Shown: positions 32,124-41,821 of the stretch, one piece after another | Numbering within the stretch: position 1 is the stretch's first letter | How the letters are laid out: every line of letters begins with the position of its first letter | Source of the DNA: Moorella sp. Hama-1 | GTDB lineage: Bacteria; Bacillota; DSM-521; Neomoorellales; Neomoorellaceae | Direction of reading: 5' to 3' | NCBI RefSeq assembly: GCF_023734095.1 | Contig: NZ_AP024620.1 | Coordinates: 2,972,501-3,036,500, forward strand | DNA length: 64,000 nucleotides | Translations under genes and position numbers: made by a program | The notes under the pieces: model-generated | Databases searched by the model: none | What the model was told of the DNA's origin: nothing | Seen by the model: the letters and a program-made list of their open reading frames with translations, nothing else

Positions 32124-33065
32124 TTACATCAACGCCGCCATAATGGCCTTGTGGGCGTGGAGACGGTTCTCGGCCTCGTCAAAGACGGCCGACTGGGGTC
32201 CATCCATAACCTCATCGGTGATCTCCTCGCCCCGGTGGGCGGGCAGGCAATGGAGGACCATGGCGTCGGGTTTAGCCAGTTGGAGGAGCTCGCCGTTGAT
32301 CTGGAACTTGCGGAAGGCCTGGCGCCGTTTCTCGGCCTCTTCCTCCTGGCCCATGCTCGCCCAGACGTCGGTGTACAGGATATCGGCGCCTTCAGCCGCC
32401 TCTTTGATGTTGTTAGTGACGGCGATCTGGCAGCCGTTGTCGGCGGCCATGCGCCGGGCCTCTTCCACCACCTGGGGCATGGGTTCATATCCGGAGGGGC
32501 AGGCGATGGTGACGTTGAGGCCCACCCGGGCGCCGCCGTACATCAGGGAGTGGGCTACGTTATTGCCGTCACCGATAAAGGTCAGGTTCAGTCCTTTAAT
32601 CTTACCCTTCCACTCCCGGATGGTCATGATATCCGCCAGGACCTGGGTGGGGTGCAGGAAATCCGTCAAGCCGTTAATGACCGGGATGGAGGCGTGCTCC
32701 GCCAGTTCCTCCACATCCCGGTGGGAATAGGTCCGGATCATGATCCCGTCCAGGTAACGGGAAAGGACCCGGGCGGTGTCGGCAATGGTCTCCCCCCGGC
32801 CCAACTGCAGGTCGTCTTTGGTGAGGAAAAGGGGGTATCCCCCCAGCTGGTACATACCTACTTCAAAGGAGACCCTGGTGCGGGTGGAACGTTTGGTAAA
32901 GATCATCCCCAGGCTTTTACCGGCCAGCAGGGGGTGGGGTTCTCCCCTCTTGAGTTTGGCCTTGAGGTCGTCGGCCAGGTCTAAAAGGTAGATAATCTCT
33001 GCGGTGGTAAAATCCTTCAGAGAAATGAAGTCGCGGCCTTTAAGGCTCCCGGCAAGATCGGCCAT
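32124..33065 (-). CDS. argF: Ornithine carbamoyltransferase
   Basis: 313 residues from the ATG at 33065, set by AAAGGGGTG seven bases upstream; two in-frame TTG codons precede it. Carbamoyl-phosphate binding STRTR is in [17 protein letters not shown] in [10 protein letters not shown], and the ornithine-binding [13 protein letters not shown] loop is intact. It forms citrulline from ornithine and carbamoyl phosphate. It follows argD after a 175-base gap, which may contain a secondary promoter. Confidence 0.96.
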   Translation of the reverse strand: MADLAGSLKGRDFISLKDFTTAEIIYLLDLADDLKAKLKRGEPHPLLAGKSLGMIFTKRSTRTRVSFEVGMYQLGGYPLFLTKDDLQLGRGETIADTARVLSRYLDGIMIRTYSHRDVEELAEHASIPVINGLTDFLHPTQVLADIMTIREWKGKIKGLNLTFIGDGNNVAHSLMYGGARVGLNVTIACPSGYEPMPQVVEEARRMAADNGCQIAVTNNIKEAAEGADILYTDVWASMGQEEEAEKRRQAFRKFQINGELLQLAKPDAMVLHCLPAHRGEEITDEVMDGPQSAVFDEAENRLHAHKAIMAALM

Positions 33066-33240
33066 CAACAAGCACCCCTTTCATCCTTATGTTTCCTTTT
33101 ATGTTCCTTTATTTTAAATCAAACTCACTCTTAATTTTACCCTAAATTTCCCTTAAAACCATAATAACTTATTGAAGTAACTCTAATAGTTTTCAAGCTG
33201 CTACTATCGGCCTGCGGCAGCCCGGCACAACTCCAAATTT

Positions 33241-34449
33241 CTATTTCTGGCCCTCGCCCAGGACTTCCTGCAGGGCTTCCCTTAAGATGGCCACCGCCTG
33301 ATCAATCTCCCCGCGGCCGACAATCAAAGGCGGCAGGAAGCGGAGAACATGGCCGTGGATGGCGTTGATTAAGAGGCCCCGCTCCTGGCAGGCGGCCACC
33401 ACCTCCGCCGCCGAGCCGTCAATCTCCACCCCCAGCAGGAAGCCGCGGCCCCGCACCTCAGTCAACTGCGGGAATTCCCGGACCAGTCCCTCCAGCTGCC
33501 GGCGAAAATACTCCCCCTGCACCCGGGCGTTCTCGACAATCCCCTCTTCCAGCAGGGCCTTGAAGGCTGCCACCCCGGCCGCCGTCGCCAGGGGGTTGCC
33601 GCCGAAGGTGGAGGCATGGTCCCCGGGGGCAAAGGCGGCCGCCGCCTTTTCTTTGGCCAGCATGGCGCCGATGGGCACGCCGCCAGCCAGGGCCTTGGCC
33701 AGGGTAAGGATGTCGGGCTCGACTGCGTAATACTGGTAAGCGAAGAGGTACCCCGTCCGGCCCAGGCCGCACTGGACTTCGTCAAAGATGAGCAAGAGTC
33801 CTTCGTCGTCGCAGAGGGCGCGGACGGCCTGGAGGTAGTCCTTATTAGCCGCGTAGACGCCGCCTTCTCCCTGGACGGGTTCCAGCATGACGGCGCAGGT
33901 GCGGGGGCCGACCGCCGCCCGGAGGCTGGAGAGGTCGTTGAAGGGGACGTATCTAAAGCCTGCCGGCAGGGGGGCAAAGCCGCGGTGGAATTTCTCTTGA
34001 CCGGTGGCCGTCAGGGTGGCCAGGGTGCGGCCGTGGAAGGAACGGCGCATGGTGATAATCTCGTAGCTCTCCGGTCCCCGGTGCTCCTTGGCATATTTGC
34101 GGGCGAGCTTGATGGCCGCCTCGTTGGCCTCGGCGCCGCTGTTGCAGAAAAAGACCTTATCCAGGGCCGAGTTATCCACCAGCAGTTGGGCCAGCTCGAC
34201 CTGGGGCTCAATCCAGTAAAGGTTGGAGCAGTGCAGGAGCTGGCCGGCCTGTTCCCGGATGGCTTCCACTACCCGGGGATGGCAGTGCCCCAGGGAGTTA
34301 ACGGCCAGGCCGGCGACAAAGTCCAGGTATTCCTTGCCATCGGCATCCCAGACCCGGGCGCCCTCGCCCCGGACAATGGCCATGGGGTAGCGCCCGTAAG
34401 TCCGCATGACGTACTTTTCTCCCTGGGCGACAATGGTCGCGTTATCCAT
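33241..34449 (-). CDS. argD: Acetylornithine aminotransferase
   Basis: 402 residues, class III PLP aminotransferase. The cofactor lysine is in LTLAKALAGGVPIGAML, the PLP-phosphate loop NSGAEANEAAIKLARKY and the DEVQCGLGRTG segment are typical of ArgD. It makes N-acetylornithine from the semialdehyde and glutamate. A hairpin-rich repeat (34471-34582) separates it from argB. Confidence 0.95.
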   Translation of the reverse strand: MDNATIVAQGEKYVMRTYGRYPMAIVRGEGARVWDADGKEYLDFVAGLAVNSLGHCHPRVVEAIREQAGQLLHCSNLYWIEPQVELAQLLVDNSALDKVFFCNSGAEANEAAIKLARKYAKEHRGPESYEIITMRRSFHGRTLATLTATGQEKFHRGFAPLPAGFRYVPFNDLSSLRAAVGPRTCAVMLEPVQGEGGVYAANKDYLQAVRALCDDEGLLLIFDEVQCGLGRTGYLFAYQYYAVEPDILTLAKALAGGVPIGAMLAKEKAAAAFAPGDHASTFGGNPLATAAGVAAFKALLEEGIVENARVQGEYFRRQLEGLVREFPQLTEVRGRGFLLGVEIDGSAAEVVAACQERGLLINAIHGHVLRFLPPLIVGRGEIDQAVAILREALQEVLGEGQK

Positions 34450-34470
34450 CTTCGTCCCCCTCCAAAATAA

Positions 34471-34582
34471 GATGTGAGAATTGAGAGGTGGGAGGCTGGT
34501 GGAAACTGGCTATGCCAGTTTCTGATTAAAGTCTGCCAAACTCTCATTTCTCCTGTTCGTTGGTGGCGATGTGCCACCATGA
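34471..34582. repeat. Dispersed intergenic hairpin repeat, copy A
   Basis: About 110 bases between argB and argD, closely related to 52373-52475. Both begin GATGTGAGAA, contain AACTGGC-T(G)A(C)TG/GC-CCAGTT and GTTGGTGGCG....GCCACCATGA hairpins and CTCATTT..TCTCC. The outer parts (GAGAATTGAGAG and CTCTCATTTCTC) are also nearly complementary. It lies just upstream of a minus-strand start codon in both places. Confidence 0.7.
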
Positions 34583-34598
34583 ACGGCTCCACCCGGCC

Positions 34599-35489
34599 TT
34601 ACCCTGGCACCACCATGGTCCCCACGCCGGTATCGGTGAAGATCTCCAGGAGAATGGAGTGGGGGATGCGGCCGTCGATAATATGGGTTTTCTTGACGCC
34701 GCCCTCCAGGGCGCGGATGCAGCAGTTGACTTTAGGGATCATGCCGCCGGCAATAACGCCCTGCTGGATCAGTTCTGGTACCCGGCCAACCTCCAGGGAG
34801 GAGATCAGGGAGGCGGGGTCGTCCCGGTCGGCCAGGATGCCCTCGACGTCCGTCAGCAGGACCAGTTTATCAGCCTGAAGGGCTACGGCCAGCTCGCCGG
34901 CCACCAGGTCGGCGTTGATGTTATAGCTCTCCCCCTCCGGCCCCACGCCGATGGGCGCGACCACGGGGATATAGCCCTCGGCGATGACGGTCTCAATGAT
35001 GCCAGGGTTGATCTGCTCCACCTGGCCGACATAACCCAGGTCCAGGTCAATTTCAGCGCCGTCCTTCTGGACGTGGGCCACCTGTTTACTGGCTTCGATA
35101 AGGTGGGCGTCCTTGCCGCAGAGGCCGATGGCCTTGCCGCCGTAGCGGTGGAGATTGGCGACAATCTCCTTATTAATCTTCCCTACCAGGACCATTTCCA
35201 CAATCTCCATGGTCTCGGCGTCGGTTACCCGCTGGCCCTGGATAAACTGGGACTGCTTGCCCAGGCGCTTTAGCATGCTGGTGATTTCCGGCCCGCCGCC
35301 ATGGACGATGACCGGTCGCATGCCTACCAGGTGCATGAGGACAGCGTCCTGCATGACGGCCTTTTTTAGCTCGCAGTTGACCATGGCATGGCCGCCGTAT
35401 TTGATGACGACGGTTTTGCCGTAGAACTGGCGGATATAGGGCAGGGCTTCGATTAAGATGCCCGTCTTTTCCAGGGGCGAAAGGGTCAT
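34599..35489 (-). CDS. argB: Acetylglutamate kinase
   Basis: 296 residues. Contains the amino-acid kinase core: VIKYGGHAM, the substrate loop IVHGGGPEI and the nucleotide segment LTDVEGILADRDDP. The extra N-terminal helix (MTLSPLEKTGILIEALPYI) is typical of arginine-inhibited hexameric forms, so feedback control at this step is likely (inference). It follows argJ after 24 bases. Confidence 0.96.
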   Translation of the reverse strand: MTLSPLEKTGILIEALPYIRQFYGKTVVIKYGGHAMVNCELKKAVMQDAVLMHLVGMRPVIVHGGGPEITSMLKRLGKQSQFIQGQRVTDAETMEIVEMVLVGKINKEIVANLHRYGGKAIGLCGKDAHLIEASKQVAHVQKDGAEIDLDLGYVGQVEQINPGIIETVIAEGYIPVVAPIGVGPEGESYNINADLVAGELAVALQADKLVLLTDVEGILADRDDPASLISSLEVGRVPELIQQGVIAGGMIPKVNCCIRALEGGVKKTHIIDGRIPHSILLEIFTDTGVGTMVVPG

Positions 35490-35513
35490 CCTTCCGGCCT
35501 CCCTCGCAAGTAA

Positions 35514-36728
35514 TTATGTCCGGTACGAGGCGTTGATCTTTACATAATCGTAGGTCAAGTCGCAGCCCCAGGCGGTGGCGGTGGCGGCACCCTGGTTCAG
35601 GTCCAGGATAATGGTTATTTCATCTTCCTTTAAGATGGCCGCTGCCCTTGCCTCGCTGAAGGGCAGGGGTTCGCCGCCGGCGGCCATCTCCTCGCGGCCG
35701 GCGCGGCTGGCCAGGTAGATATCGATTTTTTCCGGGTCTACGGCTGCGCCGGAGTAACCGGCAGCGCAGATGATGCGGCCCCAGTTGGCGTCGGCGCCAA
35801 AGATGGCGCTCTTGACCAGGTTGGAACCGGCTACGGCCCGGGCCACCTGGCGGGCCTCCACCTCGGTGGCGGCGCCGTGAACCTCCACAGTTATCAATTT
35901 GCTGGCCCCCTCTCCGTCCCGGGCAATAAGGCGCGCCAGGTAACGGCAGACGTACTCCAGCCCGGTACGGAAGGCCGCGTGTTCCTCAATGGTCAGGGGG
36001 GCATTATCAGCGCAGCCGTTGGCCAGGATGACGGCCATATCATTGGTGCTGGTGTCGCCGTCGACGGTGACCATGTTGAAGGTCCGGTCCACCACCGTCC
36101 GCAGGGCCTGTTCCAGGTCCTCCCGCTCCATAGCCGCGTCGGTGGTCAGGAAGCAGAGCATGGTGCCCATATTGGGGTGGATCATGCCGGAACCCTTGGC
36201 GATGCCGGCGATGGTCACCGTCTCCCCTCCCAGAGAGAGCTGGACGGCAATCTCTTTAACCCGGGTGTCGGTGGTCATGATGGCTGCCGCCGCATTGGCA
36301 CCACCCTCAACCGCCAGGCCGGCGGCCGCGGCCTGGATACCGGCGGTGATTTTGTCCATGGGCAGGGGCACGCCGATGACCCCCGTGGAGGCCACCACCA
36401 CCTGCCAGGGTTCGCAGCCAACGGCCGCTGCCGTGACGGCGGCCATTTCGCGGGCATCCCGGTAGCCGCGCTCCCCGGTGCAGGCGTTGGCGTTGCCGCT
36501 ATTGGCGACAATGGCCCGGGCCCTGCCGGACTTCAGGTGTTCGGCCGTAACCAGCAGGGGAGCGGCCTTGACCCGGTTGCGGGTATAGACGGCTGCTGCC
36601 GTGGCCGGTACCTCGCTGACAATAAGGGCCAGGTCCAGTTTCTCTTTTTTCAAACCGGCGTGGACGCCGGCAGCGACAAATCCCCGCGGGGCGGTAATGC
36701 CGCCGGCAACCGGCTGCAAGTCTTGCAT
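35514..36728 (-). CDS. argJ: Bifunctional glutamate N-acetyltransferase / amino-acid acetyltransferase
   Basis: 404 residues. ArgJ is made as a proenzyme that cuts itself before a threonine that becomes the nucleophile of the beta chain. The site here is KGSGMIHPNMGTMLCFLTTD, with Gly rather than the commoner Ala before the catalytic Thr. The oxyanion residues STGVIGVPLP are present. Presence of argJ and absence of argE/argA make a cyclic arginine pathway. Start ATG after a GGAGG-like site. Confidence 0.96.
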   Translation of the reverse strand: MQDLQPVAGGITAPRGFVAAGVHAGLKKEKLDLALIVSEVPATAAAVYTRNRVKAAPLLVTAEHLKSGRARAIVANSGNANACTGERGYRDAREMAAVTAAAVGCEPWQVVVASTGVIGVPLPMDKITAGIQAAAAGLAVEGGANAAAAIMTTDTRVKEIAVQLSLGGETVTIAGIAKGSGMIHPNMGTMLCFLTTDAAMEREDLEQALRTVVDRTFNMVTVDGDTSTNDMAVILANGCADNAPLTIEEHAAFRTGLEYVCRYLARLIARDGEGASKLITVEVHGAATEVEARQVARAVAGSNLVKSAIFGADANWGRIICAAGYSGAAVDPEKIDIYLASRAGREEMAAGGEPLPFSEARAAAILKEDEITIILDLNQGAATATAWGCDLTYDYVKINASYRT

Positions 36729-36793
36729 CTTTTTCAGCCTCCAAAGGGCCCATGAGGGCTAAATACAAGTATCTTCAGGCGGTCTGCTCGTCT

Positions 36794-37834
36794 TTACGGA
36801 CACAGGCCCGGCCCTGCCAGGGCCATGGTCTCCGGGAAGCCAAACATCAGGTTCAAATTCTGCACTGCCTGGCCGGAGGCACCCTTGGTCAGGTTGTCAA
36901 TAGCGCTGGCGACTACCACCCGGCCGGTACGGCTGTCGAGGGCCAGGTTGATATGGCAATTGTTGCTGCCGTAAACCCAACGGGTGTGGGGCCACTGGCC
37001 CGGGGGCAGGAGATGGACAAAGGCGGCGCCGGCGTAAAACTCTTGATAGGCCTGACGGAGTTCTGTTTCGGTCGCCGGCCGCGTCAGGGAGGCATACATG
37101 GTGCTCAAGATCCCCCGGCTGATGGGCAGGAGGTGGGGGGTAAAGGTCACCCTGAGCGCCCTGCCGGCCAGGGCGCCCAATTCTTGTTCAATCTCCGGGG
37201 TATGGCGGTGCCCGGCGACACCGTAGGGGTTGATATTCTCGTTACACTCAACAAAGAGGCTGGTAACCTTCGCTCCCCGTCCGGCCCCGGAAACCCCGGA
37301 CTTGGAGTCAATAATAATGGTCGCCGGGTCAATATAGCCGCCTTTAAGTAAGGGCGCCAGGCCCAGGATGGCGCTGGTGGGGAAACAACCGGGATTGGCT
37401 ACCAGGCCAGCACTGCGGATGGCCTCCCGGTGGATTTCCGGCAGGCCATAGACAGCCCGGGCCGCCAGCTCATGGTTGCCGTGCGGGACTTTGTACCACT
37501 CCTCGTAAGTCCCGGCATCCCGGAAGCGCCAGTCGGCACCCAGGTCAATTACCTTGATCCCTCGCTCCCGGGCTCTAGTAGCTACCGGGACGGCATGGCC
37601 GTGGGGCAGGGCGATAAAGATTACTTCGGCCCGGTCCATAACCTCCTCGGGGGTTAAATCCTCACAGGTAAGATCCGTGGAGCCGGTCAGGGCCGGATAA
37701 ACGCCGGCCATCTCTTCCCCGGCGTAGCTGCGTGAAGAAAGGGCCACCAGTTCCACCTGCGGGTGCCGGCTCAAGATTCGCACCAGCTCCGCTCCTGTAT
37801 ACCCGGTGGCGCCGATGATTCCTGCTTTAATCAA
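36794..37834 (-). CDS. argC: N-acetyl-gamma-glutamyl-phosphate reductase
   Basis: 346 residues from a TTG at 37834, chosen because GGAGGAGGT lies seven bases upstream and the protein then begins directly with the NADP motif IKAGIIGATGYTGAEL. The longer frame to 37894 would run through the promoter. The catalytic cysteine is in LVANPGCFPTSAI. First gene of the argCJBDFGH operon. Confidence 0.95.
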   Translation of the reverse strand: MIKAGIIGATGYTGAELVRILSRHPQVELVALSSRSYAGEEMAGVYPALTGSTDLTCEDLTPEEVMDRAEVIFIALPHGHAVPVATRARERGIKVIDLGADWRFRDAGTYEEWYKVPHGNHELAARAVYGLPEIHREAIRSAGLVANPGCFPTSAILGLAPLLKGGYIDPATIIIDSKSGVSGAGRGAKVTSLFVECNENINPYGVAGHRHTPEIEQELGALAGRALRVTFTPHLLPISRGILSTMYASLTRPATETELRQAYQEFYAGAAFVHLLPPGQWPHTRWVYGSNNCHINLALDSRTGRVVVASAIDNLTKGASGQAVQNLNLMFGFPETMALAGPGLCP

Positions 37835-37864
37835 GGGAGAAACCTCCTCCGGTTTGCGCTTATA

Positions 37865-37894
37865 ATTATACAACATAGATGTATAAAAATGCAA
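37865..37894 (-). promoter_or_regulatory. Arginine operon promoter with overlapping ARG-box-like dyad
   Basis: Minus strand TTGCAT (37894-37889), 18 bases, TATAAT (37870-37865). TGCATTTTTATACA (37893-37880) spans the -35 box and the spacer and resembles the ArgR/AhrC half-site TGNATWWWWATNCA. Binding there would block the polymerase. The argR gene is not in the window. Confidence 0.7.
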
Positions 37895-37926
37895 TGGGGC
37901 GGGTAAAATTTTACTTTACCTTAACA

Positions 37927-37955
37927 TTGACAGCCATTACCAGAGGGAATAAGAT
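37927..37955 (+). promoter_or_regulatory. Promoter of the MFS drug-type transporter
   Basis: TTGACA (37927-37932), 17 bases, TAAGAT (37950-37955), 24 bases before the ATG, divergent from argC. Confidence 0.65.
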
Positions 37956-37979
37956 ATAAAGCGTGAGAGGGATGAGACC

Positions 37980-39215
37980 ATGCCGGAGTGGCAACGCAAT
38001 CTTTACCTTCTGGCTTTAATCCAGCTGCTGGTAACCGGAACCTTTCAGATCGCCACCCCCTTCCTGCCCTTTTTTGTTACCGAGCTGGGGGTTACCGACC
38101 CCCGCCAACTCAAGGCCTGGGCCGGTATCCTGATTGGCGTCAATGCCCTCTTCGCCGGGCTGCTCTCCCCCTTCTGGGGTAACCTGGCCGACCGCCACGG
38201 TCGCAAGCCCATGCTCATCCGCTCGGCTGCCAGCATCGCCATCTTTACCATGTTGCCCGCCTTTGTCACCAGTCCTTATCAACTGTTGCTATGCCGCATC
38301 CTCATGGGGGTTTTCAGTGGTTATTCTGCTGCCGCCCTGGCTATGGCTGCCACCTCTACCCCGGAGAATCGCCTCGGTTTCGCCCTGGGCTGGCTGCAGA
38401 CCGGACAGGTCGTCGGCCTGGTAACGGGGCCCCTCATCGGCGGTGTCCTGGCTGATATTTTTCCCTTCCGGGTGGTCTTCATGCTGGCCGGTTTGCTGGC
38501 CACTTCCGGGGTCATCCTGGCGATCACCCTGGTCCATGAAGACTTCCACCCCATCGAAGGGAGTGCCAGTACAGCGGTTGCCGCAACCAAAGAAAAAAAC
38601 GGCCTGGTAGGTCTGCTCTCCTGGCCGTTGATTATCTATATTCTCTTTGTGGTCATTTTCTTGTCCCAGTTTTCCACCCGGGGCGTGGAACCCCTGATGC
38701 CCCTCTATGTGCAGGAGCTGGCTGCCGGCAGTTCCAATTTCAACACCATCGTCGGCATTGTGGTGGCCGTGACGGGCCTGGCCCAGGTAATCGCCGTAAC
38801 TATCCTGGGCCGCCAGGCCTCCTGCTGGGGTTATAAACGCTGCCTCATGGTCTGCCTGGCCGGTTCGGCCCTCTTCTGCCTTCCCCAGGCCCTGATCAGC
38901 CGGGTGCTGCCCCTCATTGCCCTGCGCTTTCTCCAAGGTCTCTTCCTGGGTGGGCTGTTGCCCATGGCCAATTCCCTCATCGGCCTCTTTACTCCCCCGG
39001 AAAAACGGGGCCGGGTCTACGGTCTCACCCAGAGCGCCTTCTTCCTAGGCAATTTCTCCGGCCCCCTGGCCAGCGGCTTCTGGGCGGCCCTCTTCGGTTT
39101 ACGCTCGGTCTTTTATGCTACGACCATTATCCTGCTGCTGAACCTGATCTGGGTCTGGCGGGAAATCCGGGAACCGCGTCCCGCCCACCCCTCTGTTGAC
39201 GGCCACAGGGCCTGA
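37980..39215 (+). CDS. MFS transporter, multidrug-efflux type (DHA1-like)
   Basis: 411 residues with 12 helices. The loop motif GNLADRHGRKPML between helices 2 and 3 and the motif C-like GLVTGPLIGGVLAD in helix 5 are typical of drug:proton antiporters of the DHA1 group (MdtG/YfkF-like). Monocistronic and divergent from argC. A CATCCTG/CAGGATG hairpin follows at 39232-39257 without a T-run. The cargo is unknown. Confidence 0.8.
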   Translation: MPEWQRNLYLLALIQLLVTGTFQIATPFLPFFVTELGVTDPRQLKAWAGILIGVNALFAGLLSPFWGNLADRHGRKPMLIRSAASIAIFTMLPAFVTSPYQLLLCRILMGVFSGYSAAALAMAATSTPENRLGFALGWLQTGQVVGLVTGPLIGGVLADIFPFRVVFMLAGLLATSGVILAITLVHEDFHPIEGSASTAVAATKEKNGLVGLLSWPLIIYILFVVIFLSQFSTRGVEPLMPLYVQELAAGSSNFNTIVGIVVAVTGLAQVIAVTILGRQASCWGYKRCLMVCLAGSALFCLPQALISRVLPLIALRFLQGLFLGGLLPMANSLIGLFTPPEKRGRVYGLTQSAFFLGNFSGPLASGFWAALFGLRSVFYATTIILLLNLIWVWREIREPRPAHPSVDGHRA

Positions 39216-39292
39216 GTATTGGTCGTAGCCACATCCTGCGGAGCTTGATACAGGATGGAGCCAGGAAAAGGGTGGCGTAACCTTACATCTCC

Positions 39293-40261
39293 CTATGCCG
39301 GGCCCTGGATCAGGTCCAGCTGGGTTTTCAGGATATAGCCCACCTGGCCGCCCTTCGTCTTCACCCGCCAGTAGGCCGGCTCCTCAGGGTGGAGCCAGGA
39401 GAGCAAATCTTCATCCTCCAGAACGGCTATCTTTTCCCCGGCCGCCAGCTGCCCGCGGTCTACATACTTATTCCCTTTGCGTTCCTTTAAAGGAGCGGTA
39501 ACGTTTAGCCGGCCTTCGGCCATGACCATGGATCCCCAGGCCGGTTCCCAGCGATAGGTGTGGGTGACCGTGCGGCTCTGGATTTTGGTCCGGGGACCGT
39601 CTACCGCCGGTGCCGACCACAGAATTTGATTGCTTATAGCCTTAATAGCCAGTTTACCTTCCGAGCGGGTAAAATCGGTAGTCACCTGCTCGCTAACCCC
39701 CTGCCAGCCTTCCCCCCTGGCTAGCCACTTTTTGTTCCAGCGCTCTTCGTTTCCGGCCACCTTGCGCCAGATCTCCTGCAGTTTGTCACCCTCCCAGGTG
39801 TACAGGGCATAAAAACTACTCAGAAAATAGGCCCCGAAGCGTTCGTCCAGGAGCTCCCGGATCAAAATCGCGTTACGCCCCGTCTCCAGCTGGACGACCT
39901 TGACCTCCTGGAGGGGCAGGGTATTCAGGGTAATCAGCAGTACCGGTTGCCCGTCTTTCTGGCTGAAGACCCCCAGCAAGCCCTTATCTTTAGATAAAGT
40001 GACGCCGATGATCTTTTCCACCCCGGCGGCCGGAGCTACATCCCCCTCGGCCTGCAGGTTGTAGACCCCCGCCTGCCGGCCCTGCGCCAGTTCCTCCAGG
40101 ATCTCTTGCCCTCCCCGGGCCTCCTGGCCCATTACCGCCAGCTCCCGCGCCTCATAAGGACCCGGTTGTCCCGTGGTCGTACGCTGCCAGAAAACGAAGG
40201 TCGCTATCGCCAGGATTACCAGGGCTCTGAGCCATAACCAATTATGCCAGCGACGAGTCAT
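39293..40261 (-). CDS. Membrane-anchored protein with C-terminal SH3-like domain
   Basis: 322 residues from the ATG at 40261, preceded by GGGAGGGG. One N-terminal membrane segment (WLRALVILAIATFVFW) puts the rest outside the membrane. The middle part, with VEKIIGVTLSKDKGLLGVF and FGAYFLSSFYALYTWEG, is not a family I recognise. The last 65 residues (KYVDRGQLAAGEKIAVLEDE to VGYILKTQL) look like a bacterial SH3 fold. It may bind the cell wall. No neighbour gives a firm clue. Confidence 0.6.
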   Translation of the reverse strand: MTRRWHNWLWLRALVILAIATFVFWQRTTTGQPGPYEARELAVMGQEARGGQEILEELAQGRQAGVYNLQAEGDVAPAAGVEKIIGVTLSKDKGLLGVFSQKDGQPVLLITLNTLPLQEVKVVQLETGRNAILIRELLDERFGAYFLSSFYALYTWEGDKLQEIWRKVAGNEERWNKKWLARGEGWQGVSEQVTTDFTRSEGKLAIKAISNQILWSAPAVDGPRTKIQSRTVTHTYRWEPAWGSMVMAEGRLNVTAPLKERKGNKYVDRGQLAAGEKIAVLEDEDLLSWLHPEEPAYWRVKTKGGQVGYILKTQLDLIQGPA

Positions 40262-40527
40262 GTCCACCCCTCCCATCCTTTAAATTTTTATGCGTCAGGA
40301 TGGCAGGTATGAACGACCCGGGCCGTGGAATCGCAATTTTGGGTTAACAGCCACAGGGATAACCTTCAGTATCAAGGTTGACCCCTGCTATTGAACGTAT
40401 CCCGAAAATAACATCCTGCCCTTTTCATCAACTGCTGGTGCCGCCTGGCTGCATGGATGTCTACCCCAACATGAACCAGACGGCGGCCGGTCCCCGATAG
40501 TGATTCCCCTTTACCTGGCATCTATGT

Positions 40528-41703
40528 TTACTTAGTTACCTGCCCGCCGGCAAACTCCTCTTTAATCCTGGCCAGCAGCTCCCGGTCGAGCATGACGTCG
40601 GCCGCCGTCCAGGCTAAGGCCCTGGCAGCCAGGACAGCCAGCTGCCGGCCGGCTTCGCCCCGGACGACTCGGGCAAACTGGCGGGTATGGGGCACCAACC
40701 GGCCGGCATTCAGGGAGAGGTAGGGGTGGATGGCCGGTACCAACCGGCTGACATTGCCCATATCCAGGGAGCCCCGGCTGCGGGAAGCCGGCGCCAGGTC
40801 GGTTACTCCCAGTTCCTGCAGGTTGCGCTGCCAGGCGGCCGCCAGGGTGCGGTTGACCAGCATGGCTTCATAGGATGGTTCGTAGTTGTGGTACCAGAAA
40901 CGGGTGCCCGTAGCCAGGGCTGCCGCTGTAGCGCAATCCTCCACCCGCTGGGCCACGCGGTTTAAAGCCTCCCTGGTGCGGGCGCGCAGGTAAAAACGGG
41001 CCACTGCCCGTTCGGGAATAATATTAGGCGAGACGCCGCCCTCGACAATAATGCCGTGGATGCTGGCCTCATCCTTCAAGTAGGGCCGCAGGGCATTGAT
41101 ATTGTTAAAGAGCTGGATGACTGCCTCCAGGGCGTTGGCCCCCTCTTCCGGGCAGGAGGCAGCATGGGCAGCCCGGCCTTCGAAAATAAACTCCAGGGCC
41201 TCCAGGGCCAGGGAGGAAACTTCTACTATATTGGCGTCCCCGGGGTGAAACATCAAGGCTACATCCAGGTCGTCCAGGACACCATCGCGGACAAGTAACA
41301 CCTTGGCGCCACAGCTCTCCTCCGCCGGCGTGCCGAGAACGACAATACTCCCCCGCAGCTCGTCCTTTACCGCCGCCAGGCCCAGGGCCGCGCCCAGGCT
41401 GGCAGCGGCGATGAGGTTATGGCCGCAGGCGTGACCCAGCCCCGGCAGGGCGTCATACTCGGCCAGCAGGCCCACCACCGGTCCCGGGGCTATGGCCATT
41501 TGGGCCCGGAAGGCTGTGGGCAGCTGGCCTAGGGGCCTGGTGATGCGAAAACCCTTCTCTGTGAGTATCCCGGTGAGGAGATCGGCGGCAAAGTACTCCT
41601 GGTTGCCGGTTTCGGGGTGATCAAAGATGGCTTCAGCCACCTGGATAATCTGGCTTTTAATAGCATCAATAGCCTGGTTGATTTTTCCTTTAACGACGTG
41701 CAT
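40528..41703 (-). CDS. M20-family amidohydrolase (AbgB/M20D-like)
   Basis: 391 residues. Metal ligands and catalytic residues are in LLAEYDALPGLGHACGHN and GTPAEESCGAKV, followed by a dimerisation domain with the conserved HAASCPEEGANAL and the final metal His in the C-terminal half (GRLVPHTRQFA). Relatives hydrolyse N-acyl amino acids, aminobenzoyl-glutamate or indole-acetyl conjugates. Only weak ribosome-site sequence precedes the ATG. Substrate unknown. Confidence 0.85.
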   Translation of the reverse strand: MHVVKGKINQAIDAIKSQIIQVAEAIFDHPETGNQEYFAADLLTGILTEKGFRITRPLGQLPTAFRAQMAIAPGPVVGLLAEYDALPGLGHACGHNLIAAASLGAALGLAAVKDELRGSIVVLGTPAEESCGAKVLLVRDGVLDDLDVALMFHPGDANIVEVSSLALEALEFIFEGRAAHAASCPEEGANALEAVIQLFNNINALRPYLKDEASIHGIIVEGGVSPNIIPERAVARFYLRARTREALNRVAQRVEDCATAAALATGTRFWYHNYEPSYEAMLVNRTLAAAWQRNLQELGVTDLAPASRSRGSLDMGNVSRLVPAIHPYLSLNAGRLVPHTRQFARVVRGEAGRQLAVLAARALAWTAADVMLDRELLARIKEEFAGGQVTK

Positions 41704-41821
41704 ACATGGCCCCCAATCACCCGGAGATTAGATTCCCGGGCGATGGAAATAATACTACCCGAAAGAACTGGCGCCGCTAACACCCACGCCAGTGAACCAG
41801 GAAAAAACGGTCTGGGGCAAG

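Noticed and set aside
34471-34582. T-box or riboswitch before argD
   Set aside because: The T-box core GGTGGNACCGCG is absent, there is no terminator T-run, and the same sequence precedes an unrelated symporter; treated as a dispersed repeat.
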